In this document: one piece after another, positions 1 through 10,421 of the stretch
Layout of the letters: each line of letters starts with the position of its first letter
Position numbering within the stretch: the first letter of the stretch is position 1
Source: Pseudo-nitzschia pungens
Taxonomy: Eukaryota; Bacillariophyta; Bacillariophyceae; Bacillariales; Bacillariaceae
Length of the DNA: 64,000 nt
Reading direction: 5' to 3'
NCBI GenBank assembly: GCA_037355855.1
Contig: CM074764.1
Location: forward strand, 2,294,001 to 2,358,000
Made by a program: the position numbers and the translations under genes
The notes under the pieces: generated by a model
The model's input: the letters and a program-made list of their open reading frames with translations, nothing else
The model's database searches: none
Told to the model about the DNA's origin: nothing

Positions 1-1
1 G

Positions 2-178
2 CCTGGCACTAAGTCTGGCTCCGCCAATGCCGATACCAACTCCAACAACAATAACAACAACAACAACACTAGTGCTGCTACCAACACCACAGCGACAAAC
101 CCAAGCCCAGAGCGGAATGACGGAACCAGGAACGATGATACCGCAACTGTCTGCAGGAAAGAAGGAATTGGTTTGTGA
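2..178 (+). CDS. C-terminal fragment of an Asn/Thr-rich protein (5' end outside window)
   Basis: A reading frame open from the left edge runs to a TGA at 176-178. It encodes a hydrophilic tail with an eight-Asn run followed by Thr, Ala, Ser and Asp-rich sequence, with no recognisable domain. Asn runs of this kind also occur in the C-terminal part of the CUE-domain gene at 18873-21332, so this could be the end of a similar host gene. It lacks a start in the window and could also be non-coding low-complexity DNA. No function is assigned. Confidence 0.35.
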   Translation, partial: PGTKSGSANADTNSNNNNNNNNTSAATNTTATNPSPERNDGTRNDDTATVCRKEGIGL

Positions 179-256
179 TGGGATAAGATGGGATGGGATT
201 TGGTGTGGTGTAGTGTGGTGTGATGTGATCTCTTGTGATCTGCCCACGACAACTTA

Positions 257-628
257 CTACGAAAATCCCAGCTGCGTGTCAAGCAGAAGACCCACCCACC
301 ATGAGCGCTCAATATAGATCATGTTCTTCGTATGGCTTCGCATCAATAGAATGATGTAATACAGCACTGTCATGGTGAATGCAGTTACAACAGTACGTGT
401 GGTAGTATAGACCCTCCCAGATTTGGACGTCTTGCCCTTGGGTGGCAACCATACGGCGTGCACCAGGTCCATACCGGTACCGAAATTGAAAAGGAAACGA
501 TTGGAATGATTTGCGACGCATTGGCATGCATTTGCGTGGGTCCATTGATGAAAGGTCTTAGTACTACGAAACATATTATCATTCACAGTGGTGTTACATT
601 GTATTTGCTCTGTTTTAGTCAAATGCAT
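257..628 (-). CDS. Hypothetical 123-residue protein with one possible membrane segment
   Basis: The frame starts at an ATG just inside a very AT-rich stretch (640-740) that would suit a promoter, and ends TAG, 79 bp from the convergent end of the left-edge fragment. The C-terminal half has a mixed hydrophobic stretch (about residues 84-96, Val, Thr, Leu, Tyr, Ile) flanked by basic residues, so a single membrane helix is possible. From about residue 45 on, third positions favour C and T, which hints at coding. I do not recognise the family. It could be an exon of a longer gene or chance. Confidence 0.25.
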   Translation of the reverse strand: MHLTKTEQIQCNTTVNDNMFRSTKTFHQWTHANACQCVANHSNRFLFNFGTGMDLVHAVWLPPKGKTSKSGRVYTTTRTVVTAFTMTVLYYIILLMRSHTKNMIYIERSWWVGLLLDTQLGFS

Positions 629-899
629 TATGTGTGCTACTAATTAAAATTGTGCTTTGGTAAATATTGATATATTTTTGGTTTGATAATATTATTATTA
701 TAATAACAGTAAATAATACAATAAAAAATTTTAATATTTGACATGCGCGACGATTGCTGGACTCTATGTACTCATAACACACACACACACATTCCCACGA
801 GACCGAAAGAACACTCCACTCCGGTTTTTTGTTTGCACGAAAGGGCGGCGTGCTCTTATTGGTCTTCCGCTGATGCGTGTGCGGTACGGTAACTGTTCT
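629..899. other. AT-rich intergenic stretch
   Basis: Holds AT-rich sequence (640-740) and a short CA microsatellite near 778-790. I see no gene. A short ORF from 738 overlaps the left end of the following TIR element and has no recognisable content. Confidence 0.5.
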
Positions 900-959
900 A
901 TTGAGTCTGCGGGAAATTATATTTTCCTACAGTTGGTCCTCCAAAAAAAATGTGTTGAG

Positions 960-1190
960 GGAAAATTCCCGTAGAAGCAAAAAACGCTCCCGCAGAGGCA
1001 GAAAACGCTCCTGCAGAAGAAATTACGCTCCCGCAGCTGAGGGAAACAAAAAAAATTCCTGCAGCCCGCAAAAACAAAATTGGTGGCTGCGGGAATTTTT
1101 TTTGTTTCCCTCAGCTGAAGGAAAGTTTTTTGCTTCTGCGGGAGCGTTTTTTGCTTCTATGGGAGTGTTTTTTTCTTCTGTGGGAACGTT
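960..1190. repeat. Imperfect palindrome inside copy A
   Basis: The stretch reads almost the same on both strands around a centre near 1077. Units of the type GCGGGAGCGTTTTTTGCTTC appear on the right arm and their reverse complements on the left arm. Similar hairpins occur at 2310-2430, 25095-25290 and 27430-27530, all inside copies A and B. Confidence 0.8.
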
Positions 1191-1547
1191 CTGAAGGCTG
1201 AGGGAATGTTTTTAACACTGCAGGAATATTTTTTACGCTGCCGGAATGGTTAAGTGTAGTACTACATTTGAACGCCGCTACTCCAATTTGTTTGATAAGC
1301 TTGCTCCAGTGTATTCAAGCCTTGATCCAATTTATTAAAGCTTGATCCAGTGTATTAAAAACTTGCTCCAGTGTATTTCAGCTTGATCCAATTTTTTTTG
1401 TAAGTCAGGAACATGGTTGATTTTTTGGAAAAAAATTACTTCGTAGATATTAAATTCTTCGATCATCCCAAAAATCGCGCACGATCCAATCTCTCCGCGC
1501 GCGACGAAAATTTGAAAATAAAAATTAAATTCTCGAAACCCCCTGCG

Positions 1548-2156
1548 ACACCAGTCGACACCAGTCGACACCAGTCGACACCAGTCGACACCAGTCGACA
1601 CCAGTAGACACCAGTAGACACCAGTCGACACCGGTGTTCGTATGTTCGTATGTTCATACGTTGGTATGTTCGTCTGTTCGTATGATTGTATGTTCGTTTG
1701 TTCGTCTGTTCGTCTGTTCATCTGTTCATACGTTGGTACGTTCGTCTGTTCGTATACTTGTATGTTCGTATGTTCTTCTGTTCGTTTGTTCGTCTGTTCG
1801 TCTGTTCATACGTTGGTACAATAGTTTATTCGTATGATGTTCATACGTTCGTCAATTCATACGTTGGTACAATCGTTTATTCGTATCATTGTATGTTCGT
1901 CTGTTCGTCTTATGTTCGTCTGTTCTTCTGTACGATCGTACAGACGAACATACGAACATACTGCTTGTACATTCGTATGTTCGTCATGACACCAGTCGAC
2001 ACCAGACGACACCAGACGACACCAGTCGACACCAGTCGACACCAGTCGACACCAGTCGACACCAGTCGACACCAGTCGACACCAGTAGACACCAGTCGAC
2101 ACCAGTCGACACCAGTAGACACCAGTAGACACCAGTAGACACCAGTAGACACCAGT
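1548..2156. repeat. Two 10-bp minisatellites flanking a degenerate TTCGT array
   Basis: Tandem copies of GACACCAGTC and GACACCAGTA occupy 1548-1635 and 1987-2156 in the same orientation. Between them lies a degenerate array of TTCGTNTG, TTCGTATG and TTCATACG words. Because the 10-bp unit has no stop in any frame, long ORFs appear on both strands here; these are artefacts of the repeat. The array is the variable core of copy A and is absent from copy B. Confidence 0.85.
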
Positions 2157-2544
2157 TTGGGTACTGCGGGAAATTATTTGTTTAAAATAATTTCTCAAAT
2201 CGCGCACGGCGCGTGATTCTCATATTTTTAGCGAGGGGGGAGGACCGGGAATTTCATAATTCCTTCAAAAAACTAAAAATCAACCATGTTCCAGTCCAAT
2301 TTTTTCGAACTTTCCTGCAGCCTGCGGGAATTTTTTTTTTCCCGCAGCCACCAATTTTGTTTTTGTGGGCTGCGGGAATTTTTTTTCGTTTCCCTCAGCT
2401 GCAGGAGTTTTTTATTTTTAGGGAGAAACGGTAAAATGGGGGAGCGCAATAGTAATTTTTAAGATTAACTCGTTGTTTTGGCAAATATTTGTACCGTACT
2501 AAGGTTTACTTTCGTGAAAAACGATAAATTCCCGCAGACTCATT

Positions 2545-2990
2545 ATCAATGTACACAAAAAAAGATGCGTGTCGTGGTTGTTTTGTTCTTTTCTTTTCCA
2601 TTGTGACAACACTGCAAAATGACATGGCACGGCACGAAATACGGTAATAATGAAATAATTGACGGGATACAAGAATCGTTTCGTTTCGTTTCGTTTTGTT
2701 TCGTTTTTTTTCGTTTGAAGTCAATATTAGTTGTCCGGTGGTGGTGGTGGTCGGTATTGTTTCTATTTCTGTTTTTGAATTTGATTTTGATTTTGATTCT
2801 GAATTTGATTTTGTTTGGGTTGGTGTGTCGTTCCGGTCGGCACCGTTTTTTGTTGTTGTTTTTGTTGTTGTTGTTGTTGTATGGTATAACAGCAGTTTCA
2901 TAAATTATTATTGTAATATAGTATATAGGACCAAGAAATACTACTTATAGTATACTGTGTATCCTACCGTCCTCGTCGTCGGTTCCTGTT
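2545..2990. other. 3' flank of TOM40, low complexity
   Basis: Contains TTCGT, TTTGAT and TTG microsatellites (2680-2880). A 131-residue antisense ORF here translates to Thr/Lys/Ser repeats and runs into the TIR of copy A; I do not regard it as a gene. The stretch after 2900 would hold the 3' untranslated region of TOM40. Confidence 0.4.
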
Positions 2991-4262
2991 TTACCCGTCA
3001 ATGGCCAGGCCGTACCCAAACCTCATTTCGTCCCTCAGGTGGTCCAGCTCGGCCGACAGGGACAAGCGCGGCTGTCCCGGTTCCTTTCCCAGCGCCGTTT
3101 CCAACACGCTCTGCAGCTTGCCGTTGCCGTCGACGGCCACGTGGAGCTTGCTGCGGGAAAACTTGAATTCGCCGCCCAGGACACAGTGGGACTGCAGCGA
3201 CAGGGGATCGCAAGCGAGCTCGGCGCCCAGCGTGACCCGCTTGGGCGTGACGGTCCTCTTGTAGTTGATGGTGAGCGGCATCGGGGACGGGCCGGCCGGG
3301 GCGAACTGGACGCAGACGCTCGAGGACGGATTGGATGGGGTCGCGGCAGCAGCGGCAGCGGCAGCATCGGTAGTTGTTGTGGTTGCGGTTGCGGAAGGAT
3401 CATCACCGCTGCCGTCATTCTCTTCCCCGGCCGCCCCGAACGAGTACTTGAGCAAATAATTGCTCATCGTGTTGCCGTTGGCCGCCACGTACATGCCCTC
3501 CCCGCCCATGCTCAACCGGGAAGTGATGCCCTGGTGAAAGGCGCACCCGTACACCGGTCCTCCTCCCATGCTACCGTACTTGAGGTTGCCGCTCCACGAC
3601 ATGCCGTTGAGATCGACGTCCAGCAGGCACTGGTCGGTCTGTCCCTCGGCGCTCAGCCCCAGCTGGAGTTTTGCGACGGCCACGCCGCCCAGCAGCGACT
3701 TGTGGATGCGCCCGTCCACGCTGTGCTGGGACGGATCGATCCGGGCAAAGCACAGGGACGTTTCGTCGGCGACCTGCGCCAGCCACGTGTAGGTCCGCTT
3801 GCGGCCGTCGGGGAGCATGGCCGTCCCGAGCCAGAAGGAATGGACGACCGCCAGATACGGAGAGAGCTGCTTGTTGATGTCGCACCGAAAACCGTCGTGG
3901 GTGTCGAGCTGGACCAGGCGTTTGAGATCGCCGGGTGCCTGCTCGTACGGACCCGGATTGATCATCCGGGCCGCCAGGGCAGCGGCCCGGGCGATCGAGG
4001 CGTCGTTGGCGTCGTCTCTGGACGGTGGGGGTGGCGGTGGGAGGGGAGCATCGCTGCTGCTGTTGCTGCTGCTGCTGCTTCCGGGTGGGGGAGGGGGTGG
4101 CGGTGGTGGGGCAACGGCGGCATCGCAACGTGTCGTCGCTCGGATCGAATTCGAATTCGGAAACAGGGCAGAGAATTGCGAAATCGAGAGGGGGATGCTT
4201 CCCGCCGATTTTTGTGTCGTGGTGGTGGTTGTCGTCGTCTGTTTGGATCCGGTGCTTCCCAT
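2991..4262 (-). CDS. TOM40: Mitochondrial import receptor subunit TOM40 (outer-membrane beta-barrel pore)
   Basis: TOM40 is the channel through which nearly all nuclear-encoded proteins enter mitochondria. The 423-residue frame runs ATG to TAA without introns. Residues 1-100 are low complexity (poly-Thr 9-16, poly-Pro 52-60 and 75-80, Ser 62-70). The barrel begins at the NPGPYE motif (102-107), the usual start of the conserved Tom40 region, and ends in FGYGLAIDG, which fits the C-terminal beta-signal used for outer-membrane insertion. A Gly/Asp/Thr/Ala stretch at about 277-315 sits where a loop between strands would tolerate it. A length near 320 residues for the barrel fits the Porin_3 family. 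VDAC is the alternative; the NPGPYE start and the final FG-GL-I motif favour Tom40. The gene is flanked by mobile elements on both sides but looks intact. I do not see an obvious promoter motif. Confidence 0.85.
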   Translation of the reverse strand: MGSTGSKQTTTTTTTTQKSAGSIPLSISQFSALFPNSNSIRATTRCDAAVAPPPPPPPPPGSSSSSNSSSDAPLPPPPPPSRDDANDASIARAAALAARMINPGPYEQAPGDLKRLVQLDTHDGFRCDINKQLSPYLAVVHSFWLGTAMLPDGRKRTYTWLAQVADETSLCFARIDPSQHSVDGRIHKSLLGGVAVAKLQLGLSAEGQTDQCLLDVDLNGMSWSGNLKYGSMGGGPVYGCAFHQGITSRLSMGGEGMYVAANGNTMSNYLLKYSFGAAGEENDGSGDDPSATATTTTTDAAAAAAAATPSNPSSSVCVQFAPAGPSPMPLTINYKRTVTPKRVTLGAELACDPLSLQSHCVLGGEFKFSRSKLHVAVDGNGKLQSVLETALGKEPGQPRLSLSAELDHLRDEMRFGYGLAIDG

Positions 4263-4637
4263 TGTGTGAATTTTGTGCGAATATTGTATGAGTATTGGAT
4301 TGGGTTGGGTTGGGTTGGATTGGATTGGATTCGTGTTTTGAGTTGTTGCTTGCTTGGTAGATTCCCGATGGGTCCGTTGGTTGGTTGGCTTGTCTGGCTG
4401 CGATTGAATAAATAATGTTGCGTGTTGCGTTTTTCGTGTTGCGAGGTTGAATGGTGGTAGGTAGGTAGGTAGGTAATACTGAACTAGTGCGTCTATCTAC
4501 CGTATCTGAGTATCGGTATGTCGGCTGATCGTAGGTGACTGCCTATTGCTGTTGCCTGGTTCAATGTCAATAGGATCTGGATGCGTGCGTGCGGTCGATG
4601 CTCCTTGGATAAACTCTACCAGTTACGGTACCGTGTG

Positions 4638-4672
<35 letters not shown>

Positions 4673-5119
4673 GAGATCGGGAGTTCACTCACTCAGACTG
4701 TGCCGTCCACAGAAAAAGGAGGAGAGAATGAAAATACCGAAAGAAGTACAAAATACGAAGTAAGTCTTACCCCGTAGTAAACCTTACTGTAAATGTTAGT
4801 GATAATACCGTACGAAGTACGAGTACAATAGAATAGAAGTATGTTACTGGTAAGGTCCTTTACATACATGTCTTACTCGTACCGGTGCCCTAAGATCTTA
4901 CTACAAACACAAACGCATCGTTGTTTGCGAATGCCTGTTTGGCTTCTCGACTTCCGGTAATCCTAAATAACTTACGTACTTTCCGGTTAGTGGTTTTGGC
5001 AATTGGTAGCAGGGACGTGAAGGGATTGTACCAACACACCGTTCAGTATGTGACCTAAATTACTCTTGCTGTAGTCCTACGGTACCATACGTAACAGTAC
5101 CAAGTAACTACCGTACTTC
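4263..5119. other. 5' flank of TOM40, no gene seen
   Basis: Contains simple repeats (GGTTG/GGATT at 4300-4330, GTAG near 4453-4472, a GATT run at 4641-4672) and AT-rich sequence. The TOM40 promoter should lie in the first few hundred bases. Nothing else is recognisable up to the target duplication of the following element. Confidence 0.5.
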
Positions 5120-5127
5120 GTTCTAGT

Positions 5128-5157
5128 CAGGGGTCATAATTAGAAGGGGTGTGCCAC
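5128..5157 (+). repeat. Left 30-bp hAT-type TIR
   Basis: It is identical over all 30 bp to the reverse complement of 13061-13090. The 8-bp target copy GTTCTAGT lies immediately to its left. Confidence 0.85.
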
Positions 5158-5210
5158 GACGTCTGTCCGTCGTCCGTGTTCGATGTACAAATACTAGTAA
5201 AAAAGGGCAC

Positions 5211-5449
5211 TTTACAAGGATTATGAATATGTAACTGCTTTTCAGTCTAGATAGATGGAAGTGCCGTGCACCGGAATACAGTCACGAGTCCATTCGGGAC
5301 TGGATTAAGGATAAGGATTAAAGAATTAGCGAGTCAACAGAATCGCCGATTCTGAGGGCTCTTAGAGCTGTAGCAAATAGACTAACCGATAGAGCTCACA
5401 ATTTGCATATCACTACTATTCTAATCACTAGTAGACCCGGGGTATGGCA
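5211..5449 (+). repeat. 5' LTR of Gypsy element (5'-truncated)
   Basis: Aligns with 12421-12657 with a handful of differences and ends in the same GGTATGGCA. The first part of the right LTR (12338-12420) has no counterpart here. A primer binding site is not obvious just downstream. Confidence 0.75.
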
Positions 5450-6169
5450 TGATTTTAAAATCAAGCTGAGCGCTGATGACCATGAGCAGAAAGGACCGAT
5501 CGGCCCAGGGACCGATGGATGCGCAGAGAAGCAAAACAGGGAGAAGGACATCCGGTGTCTGCAGCACTAAGGAAGACCGGCCCCAGCAACTGTTAGCGCC
5601 GGTATGAGGGAGCAACAGCAGCAACAGAGACACCTAAGGCCCTAAACAGGACCATGGTCGACAACAGAAATAATCGAAAAATTCGAAAACACACATTGAA
5701 AAAGTGACACATAATCCAGTGAGTGGACTAATTGGACCAACACTGAGTGGATGGACAGACCGAAAAGGGTATGCCAACCAAAACCGAAATATACGGATAT
5801 CCAGGAAGGTATAGAAGAAATATCCAAACACCACCAATCCCACAGGAAAACGGGAAGTGGGACCGGCCTGGTGATTGTTTAATAGAGAAGCAACGCCGGA
5901 GAACCAAGGGAATCAAGTCCCATGAAATAAAAACAGAAACAACTCCAGGGAACCACAGGATTCCCGGGAACTAAAGAGAGAAACAACTCCCACCACTGAA
6001 CAAGCCAGGGGAAAAATCAGTTATAACACGAGTTATCACGAGAACAGTGGAAATCCAGCAAAAAGAACTGGAGGAGCTGGAGCAATCATTCTTGCTCAGT
6101 TTCAGCACAAAGCAAACAAGATAACAGAAATAGTGTAACTAAATTAAATAGAAAACTGATTAACTCACC

Positions 6170-7588
6170 ATGGCATCTAAAGGAACCAAATTGAAACCCT
6201 TTAACTTCACTCGTGAGGACTGGCCGGAAGATGCCACCACTGTGAAAATGAGTATCGGCAGCGAGAAGGGAGGAGTGGCTTTCAGTGACTATCTGAAAGT
6301 ACTCACCGGCACTGAAAGACCGGAACTCTTTCTTATTTGGAAGCAAGACTTTGACCAGAAAATTGCTGGCAATGACAAGCTCCAGGGAGACCAGAAGCTG
6401 GATGTCCTGCAGAGGATTCTTGCCAGCGAAGCGCTATCCCTTGTCCAGAGAACACTCGGTCGGTCCTACTACGCCGAGCCAAAAAACAAGATACACAACA
6501 ACAAACTGGTACAGAGAAAGATCCAGGAAATTGAAAAGCGCGATCAAGCAAGCAGCGTCAACGAACCTCCCTCTGGGACACCCAAGGAGGCGGCGAAGGA
6601 GAAATCCACTCCCAAAGCCGACAAAACCAAACCCACTGCTATGGCAAAATCGGATGAGGAAACAGAGCCAGAGGACCTGGCTCCAATCCCAAAGAAAAGC
6701 GTACCAAACGCTCTTACGCAGTACTACCAATCTGAGGAGTACAAGAAGGATGTTATTGAGGAATGCATGCATGTCCTCAAGCTCAAAATCTTTGGCAATG
6801 ACCAGAACGGAAAACGCTCATATATCTTCCTCCGCAGATTCATGCGGGGGATGTGAGTGGAACTAAAATATGGCATACGAGCCTGGGCCAACCGAATGGC
6901 CAAACTACAGAGCTACCTCCCAGAATGCCTCTGGGAATGCGGCAGCAACCAAGTGGAAACACCAACCAGTTTCACACCGGCAGAAATGAAGGAAATGTTG
7001 GATTCCAACATGACACACTCCCAACAAGAGAAATTGGAACACATTGGATGGGACCTCTACACCCACTCCTTTAACACCACCATCAACAAGCTCAAAAATC
7101 TGGAAACCACCATCCGGAAGGAGGAAGAACTGCAAAAGCGCATCACCGAACTGGAAAAGAAGAATGGTGGCGCCAAGAAGAGCTCCAAGGTCACTCCTGG
7201 GGGAAGAAACAACCCTGGAAAGTCCCCTGGCAAAAAGAAGCGCCCTATGGACAACAGTAACAAACAGCTCTGCAAAACTTGTGGCAAGGTCCACGCCAGC
7301 AAATGCTGGAAACTAACCGGAGGACCCTCCAAGAAGGGGAAATTTGACCGGGAAACCATCAACTTGCTCAAGGAGCATTTTGTGGCGAAAGAAGACTCAG
7401 ACACTGAGCAACACTCCAAGCCCCACTGGGGAAGGAATCTATCAAACCACAAGTACTCATATGTGCTGGCCACGGCCCAAGCTGACCATGAGGTTTCAGA
7501 TGACGAGATCGATATCTCTGAACGAGAACTCAAGGAGTACCAAAGAAAGTACAGAAAGACCTTCAAGAAGAAAGGATCCCACAACTGA
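6170..7588 (+). pseudogene. Gypsy gag, split by an in-frame TGA
   Basis: Gag forms the virus-like particle that packages element RNA. The start has a strong context (CACCATGG). The first 228 residues are followed by TGA at 6854-6856, and the same frame then continues for 243 residues to TGA 7586-7588. The second half has a Lys-rich stretch and a zinc knuckle CKTCGKVHASKC (C-x2-C-x3-H-x3-C, about 7270-7305) typical of nucleocapsid. Nothing else is damaged, so the first TGA looks like a point change. It would make a protein without the RNA-binding part unless read through. Confidence 0.75.
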
Positions 7589-8954
7589 ATGGCTGATACC
7601 AACCACACGGGGCCTCGCATAATCAACAGATTCACGGACGTCTGTGTGGAGGTACTGGACCACAAAGGAAGGGGAAGGATGCTCCGGGGCCTACTAGACT
7701 CTGGTTGCTCCAAATCCATTATCTTAAGGCACTTTGTCAACCGAAGTCAACTAACAAACCGAGACCAGAGATCTGTCACCTACAACACGTATGGGGGCAA
7801 GTTTCGAACCAAGTCTGCGGCTTCAGTGGGACTAAAGCTGATAGAATTTTCAAACTCCAAGACCATCAAATGGACCTTCCAAGTGGATGAATACCATCGT
7901 CACGAGGAAGTACCCTATGACATGATCATAGGATCAGATCTGATGGCACAACTAGGACTGGATATAAAATACAGTTCCCGTACAATTGAGTGGCAGGGTG
8001 ACTCCATCCCCATGAAGGGAATGGGGGAGCTCGCTGACCCGGACAAATGTGAGGCAGTATTCTTTGCCAACACCCAAAGTCCAATCCTCCAACAGGAGGA
8101 AGAAAGGCAATCCAAAATCTTGGATGCAGACTACTCCAAAGTCGATATAGATGCTATGGTCAATGACCTGGAGATTACAGACGCGTCCAAGGAAGCCCTG
8201 AAACAAACGCTAAAGAAATTCCCGACACTCCTTGGAGGAGGATTGGGACTACTCAAAAACATAGAACCGGTGTCCATTGAACTCCAACCAGGGGTCAAAC
8301 CGGTCCGGCAGAGGTACTACTATGTGCCCCATGCCTTTGAACAAGCCCTTCGAAAAGAAATCGACAGGCTCTGTGATATTGGAGTCCTGGAGGAACTCCC
8401 CCATGACGATGATTCACCATGGGCATCTCCTACCTTTTGTCAACCCAAAAAGACAGGGGACATTCGGGTCCTTACAGACTTCCGGAAGATGAATGCAGCC
8501 ATCCAAAGGAAACCATTTCCACTACCATGAATAGGGGAAACAATCCAAAGGCTACAGAAATTCAAGTCTGCTACGGCACTGGACTTATCTCAAGGTTACT
8601 ACACCATTCCCATCTGCAAGGAGAGCCAGAAGATCTGCTCTACCATTTTGCCATGGGGAAAATATGCCTACAAGATACTGGCAATGGGAATTGCATGCGC
8701 ACCTGACATCTTCCAGTCAGTCATGATGAACCTACTAGGGGATCTGGACTATGTCCTGGTCTACATCGATGATATCCTAATCATCCAACAAGAAGGCGAA
8801 TCTGAACAGGATCACCTCAACAAAATTGATACAGTCCTACAGAGACTGGATGACGCCGGCTTCCGGGCCAACCTGAGAAAATCCTTTTTCATACAAAAAG
8901 AAGTGGAATATCTGGGATTTCTATTAACAACAGAGGGCATTCAATCCCAGCCAA

Positions 8955-9845
8955 AGAATACTTGTTCTTGGGGCATTCGGACCAATCATGGTCGTGTCCC
9001 GGAATTCTGCAGGGATTGTTGTATTTCCTTTTGCCATTGGATGGCTCTTGATCTTGTTTGTCTTCTTCAGATTCAGCGTCGCTGTCACTGTCACTGTCAC
9101 TGTCTGAATTAGAGCTGTTGCTGTCGGCGTCCGAATCAGAGCTGTTGCTGTGATCGGAAGTGTTGTAGGATTCCAACCGTCTTTTAGCTTGGCGCTCTAA
9201 GCAGCTCATATGGTCGACGATGAATTGTACAGTGGTATCTTCTTGTATTCCTTGGTGGATTAGACCATAGCTGTTGATCCATTTGCTTGGGAAGGTGTGC
9301 AGCAGAATGGTCTTGGCTTCTGTTGGTGATAGGTCAGTTCCATGTCCTTGGAGTCTTTTGGTATATTTGAAGAGAATTTGCATTTGGTCTGCATGGTCTT
9401 TGCATGAAACAGTGCTTGGTTTCTTCAGCGTTCGAAGGTATGTATGCATGATATCTTTGGCGTCTTTTGCATTGCAATAGTGTTCCTTGATAAAGTCAAT
9501 GATTGCTGCTTCATATCCTTTGGCGCTTTCTTCATATTGGAATTCATCTGGATCCAGGGGATCCTGTAGCATTTCATGCCACTTGAATTGGGTGTCTGTA
9601 TATAGGCATCTGCTGAAGTGAGTAATGTAGTTGGTAGTTGGTAGTCCTAGGAGCTTTGCGGCATTCCTGAAGGCTTCTTCAACAAATAGAAATTCCTCTA
9701 GTCCTCCTCTGTTGGTGAATAGAGGGATCTTTATGCTGTCTTGTTTTCCATTGGCATCTGTAATGGAGAGCTTGGTTCTTTTGGGCTTGCTCCTGTTAAA
9801 GGAAGGAGTGTAATTGATTGGTGGATCTCTGTATAGTCCTGCCAT
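8955..9845 (-). pseudogene. Truncated gag of the gag-only LTR family
   Basis: It starts with the same MAGLYRDPPINY as the gag at 49197-50294 and stays collinear through the Asp/Ser acidic stretch and the CRIPGHDHDWSEC knuckle. It then runs into Gypsy sequence, so the last 60 or so residues are lost. The frame is otherwise open. Compared with the other copy it has one extra His near the middle and a differently sized Asp/Ser repeat. Confidence 0.75.
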
Positions 9846-10073
9846 GGTTTCTTGATTCGGAACGTTCGATCGATTTGGTGTTCGATCGATTCAGTGTTTC
9901 GTAGTTATCGATTGTTTTGTTCGATTGATTCGTAGATGTCGATCGGCGTTGTTTCGTAGGATTTTGCTTGTCAGAGTATTGATGTATACCTATTGTTTAG
10001 GATAAAGGATGTTTCTTGGATTCAGTACTGAGTTGGTTCTGTTTCTACTTTAAAGCACAAACAGTAATTACTG

Positions 10074-10421
10074 TGTTACGGTCTAAAGTAGAATTAGATG
10101 GAGTAATACGGGATAGAGGTATTTTAAAGATGGAAGGTTAATAAATTGTGTTACAAAGAGAATGGTTGAATACTTTACGAGATGGGAATGATTTCTTGAG
10201 TATGGATGAACGATCAAATAATGATATATTATTCGGCGGGCATAATATCAATAATCGTCGAGTCATGGGACTCTTGATATTTATCTTGATATTTGTCAGT
10301 ATCCGTTGAATGTATGTATATACCGAATATACATACATGAATATCATATATATTGGAGTACATGCGGGATTCAATAATCATTTAGAGTCTCTCGTAGGGA
10401 TGCCTACGCCAGCCCGTCACA
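10074..10421 (-). repeat. LTR of the nested gag-only element
   Basis: In element orientation it runs from TGTGACGG to CGTAACA. It is alignable to the LTRs at 48586 and 51385 but clearly more diverged, so this copy is older. Confidence 0.7.

Larger units (their letters stand above)
903..2541 (+). mobile_element. Non-autonomous TIR element, copy A (palindrome-rich)
   Basis: The ends are inverted copies of GAGTCTGCGGGAA and are flanked by ATT on both sides (900-902, 2542-2544), a likely 3-bp target duplication. The left 63 bp match, in reverse complement, the right end of copy B (24884-27738). The right end (about 2480-2541) matches the left end of copy B the same way, so the two are one family in opposite orientations. 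Inside are a long imperfect hairpin (960-1190), short tandem motifs around 'TTGATCCAATTTATT' (1290-1395), two 10-bp minisatellites, and a second inverted pair around 'AATCAACCATGTTCC' (about 1410-1430 and 2278-2294). No transposase frame is present, so movement would need an enzyme supplied in trans. The superfamily is not clear: a 3-bp duplication fits several. Confidence 0.75.
8955..10421 (-). mobile_element. Nested 5' fragment of a gag-only LTR element
   Basis: It lies antisense to the Gypsy pol. From right to left it holds an LTR (10074-10421), leader and the first part of gag. It is the same family as the complete element at 48586-51724. The left edge stops inside gag, just after the zinc knuckle, at a short AAAGAATA-like junction, so 3' gag and the second LTR are missing. 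The Gypsy RT frame resumes right after the LTR with a few codons lost. Confidence 0.75.

Noticed and set aside
1548..2156. Possible CRISPR-like array
   Set aside because: The 10-bp units are contiguous with no unique spacers, and the context is eukaryotic.
1335..2207. ORFs of TPVDTSRHQ and VCSSVRLFVC repeats on both strands
   Set aside because: Direct consequence of the 10-bp and TTCGT repeats in copy A.
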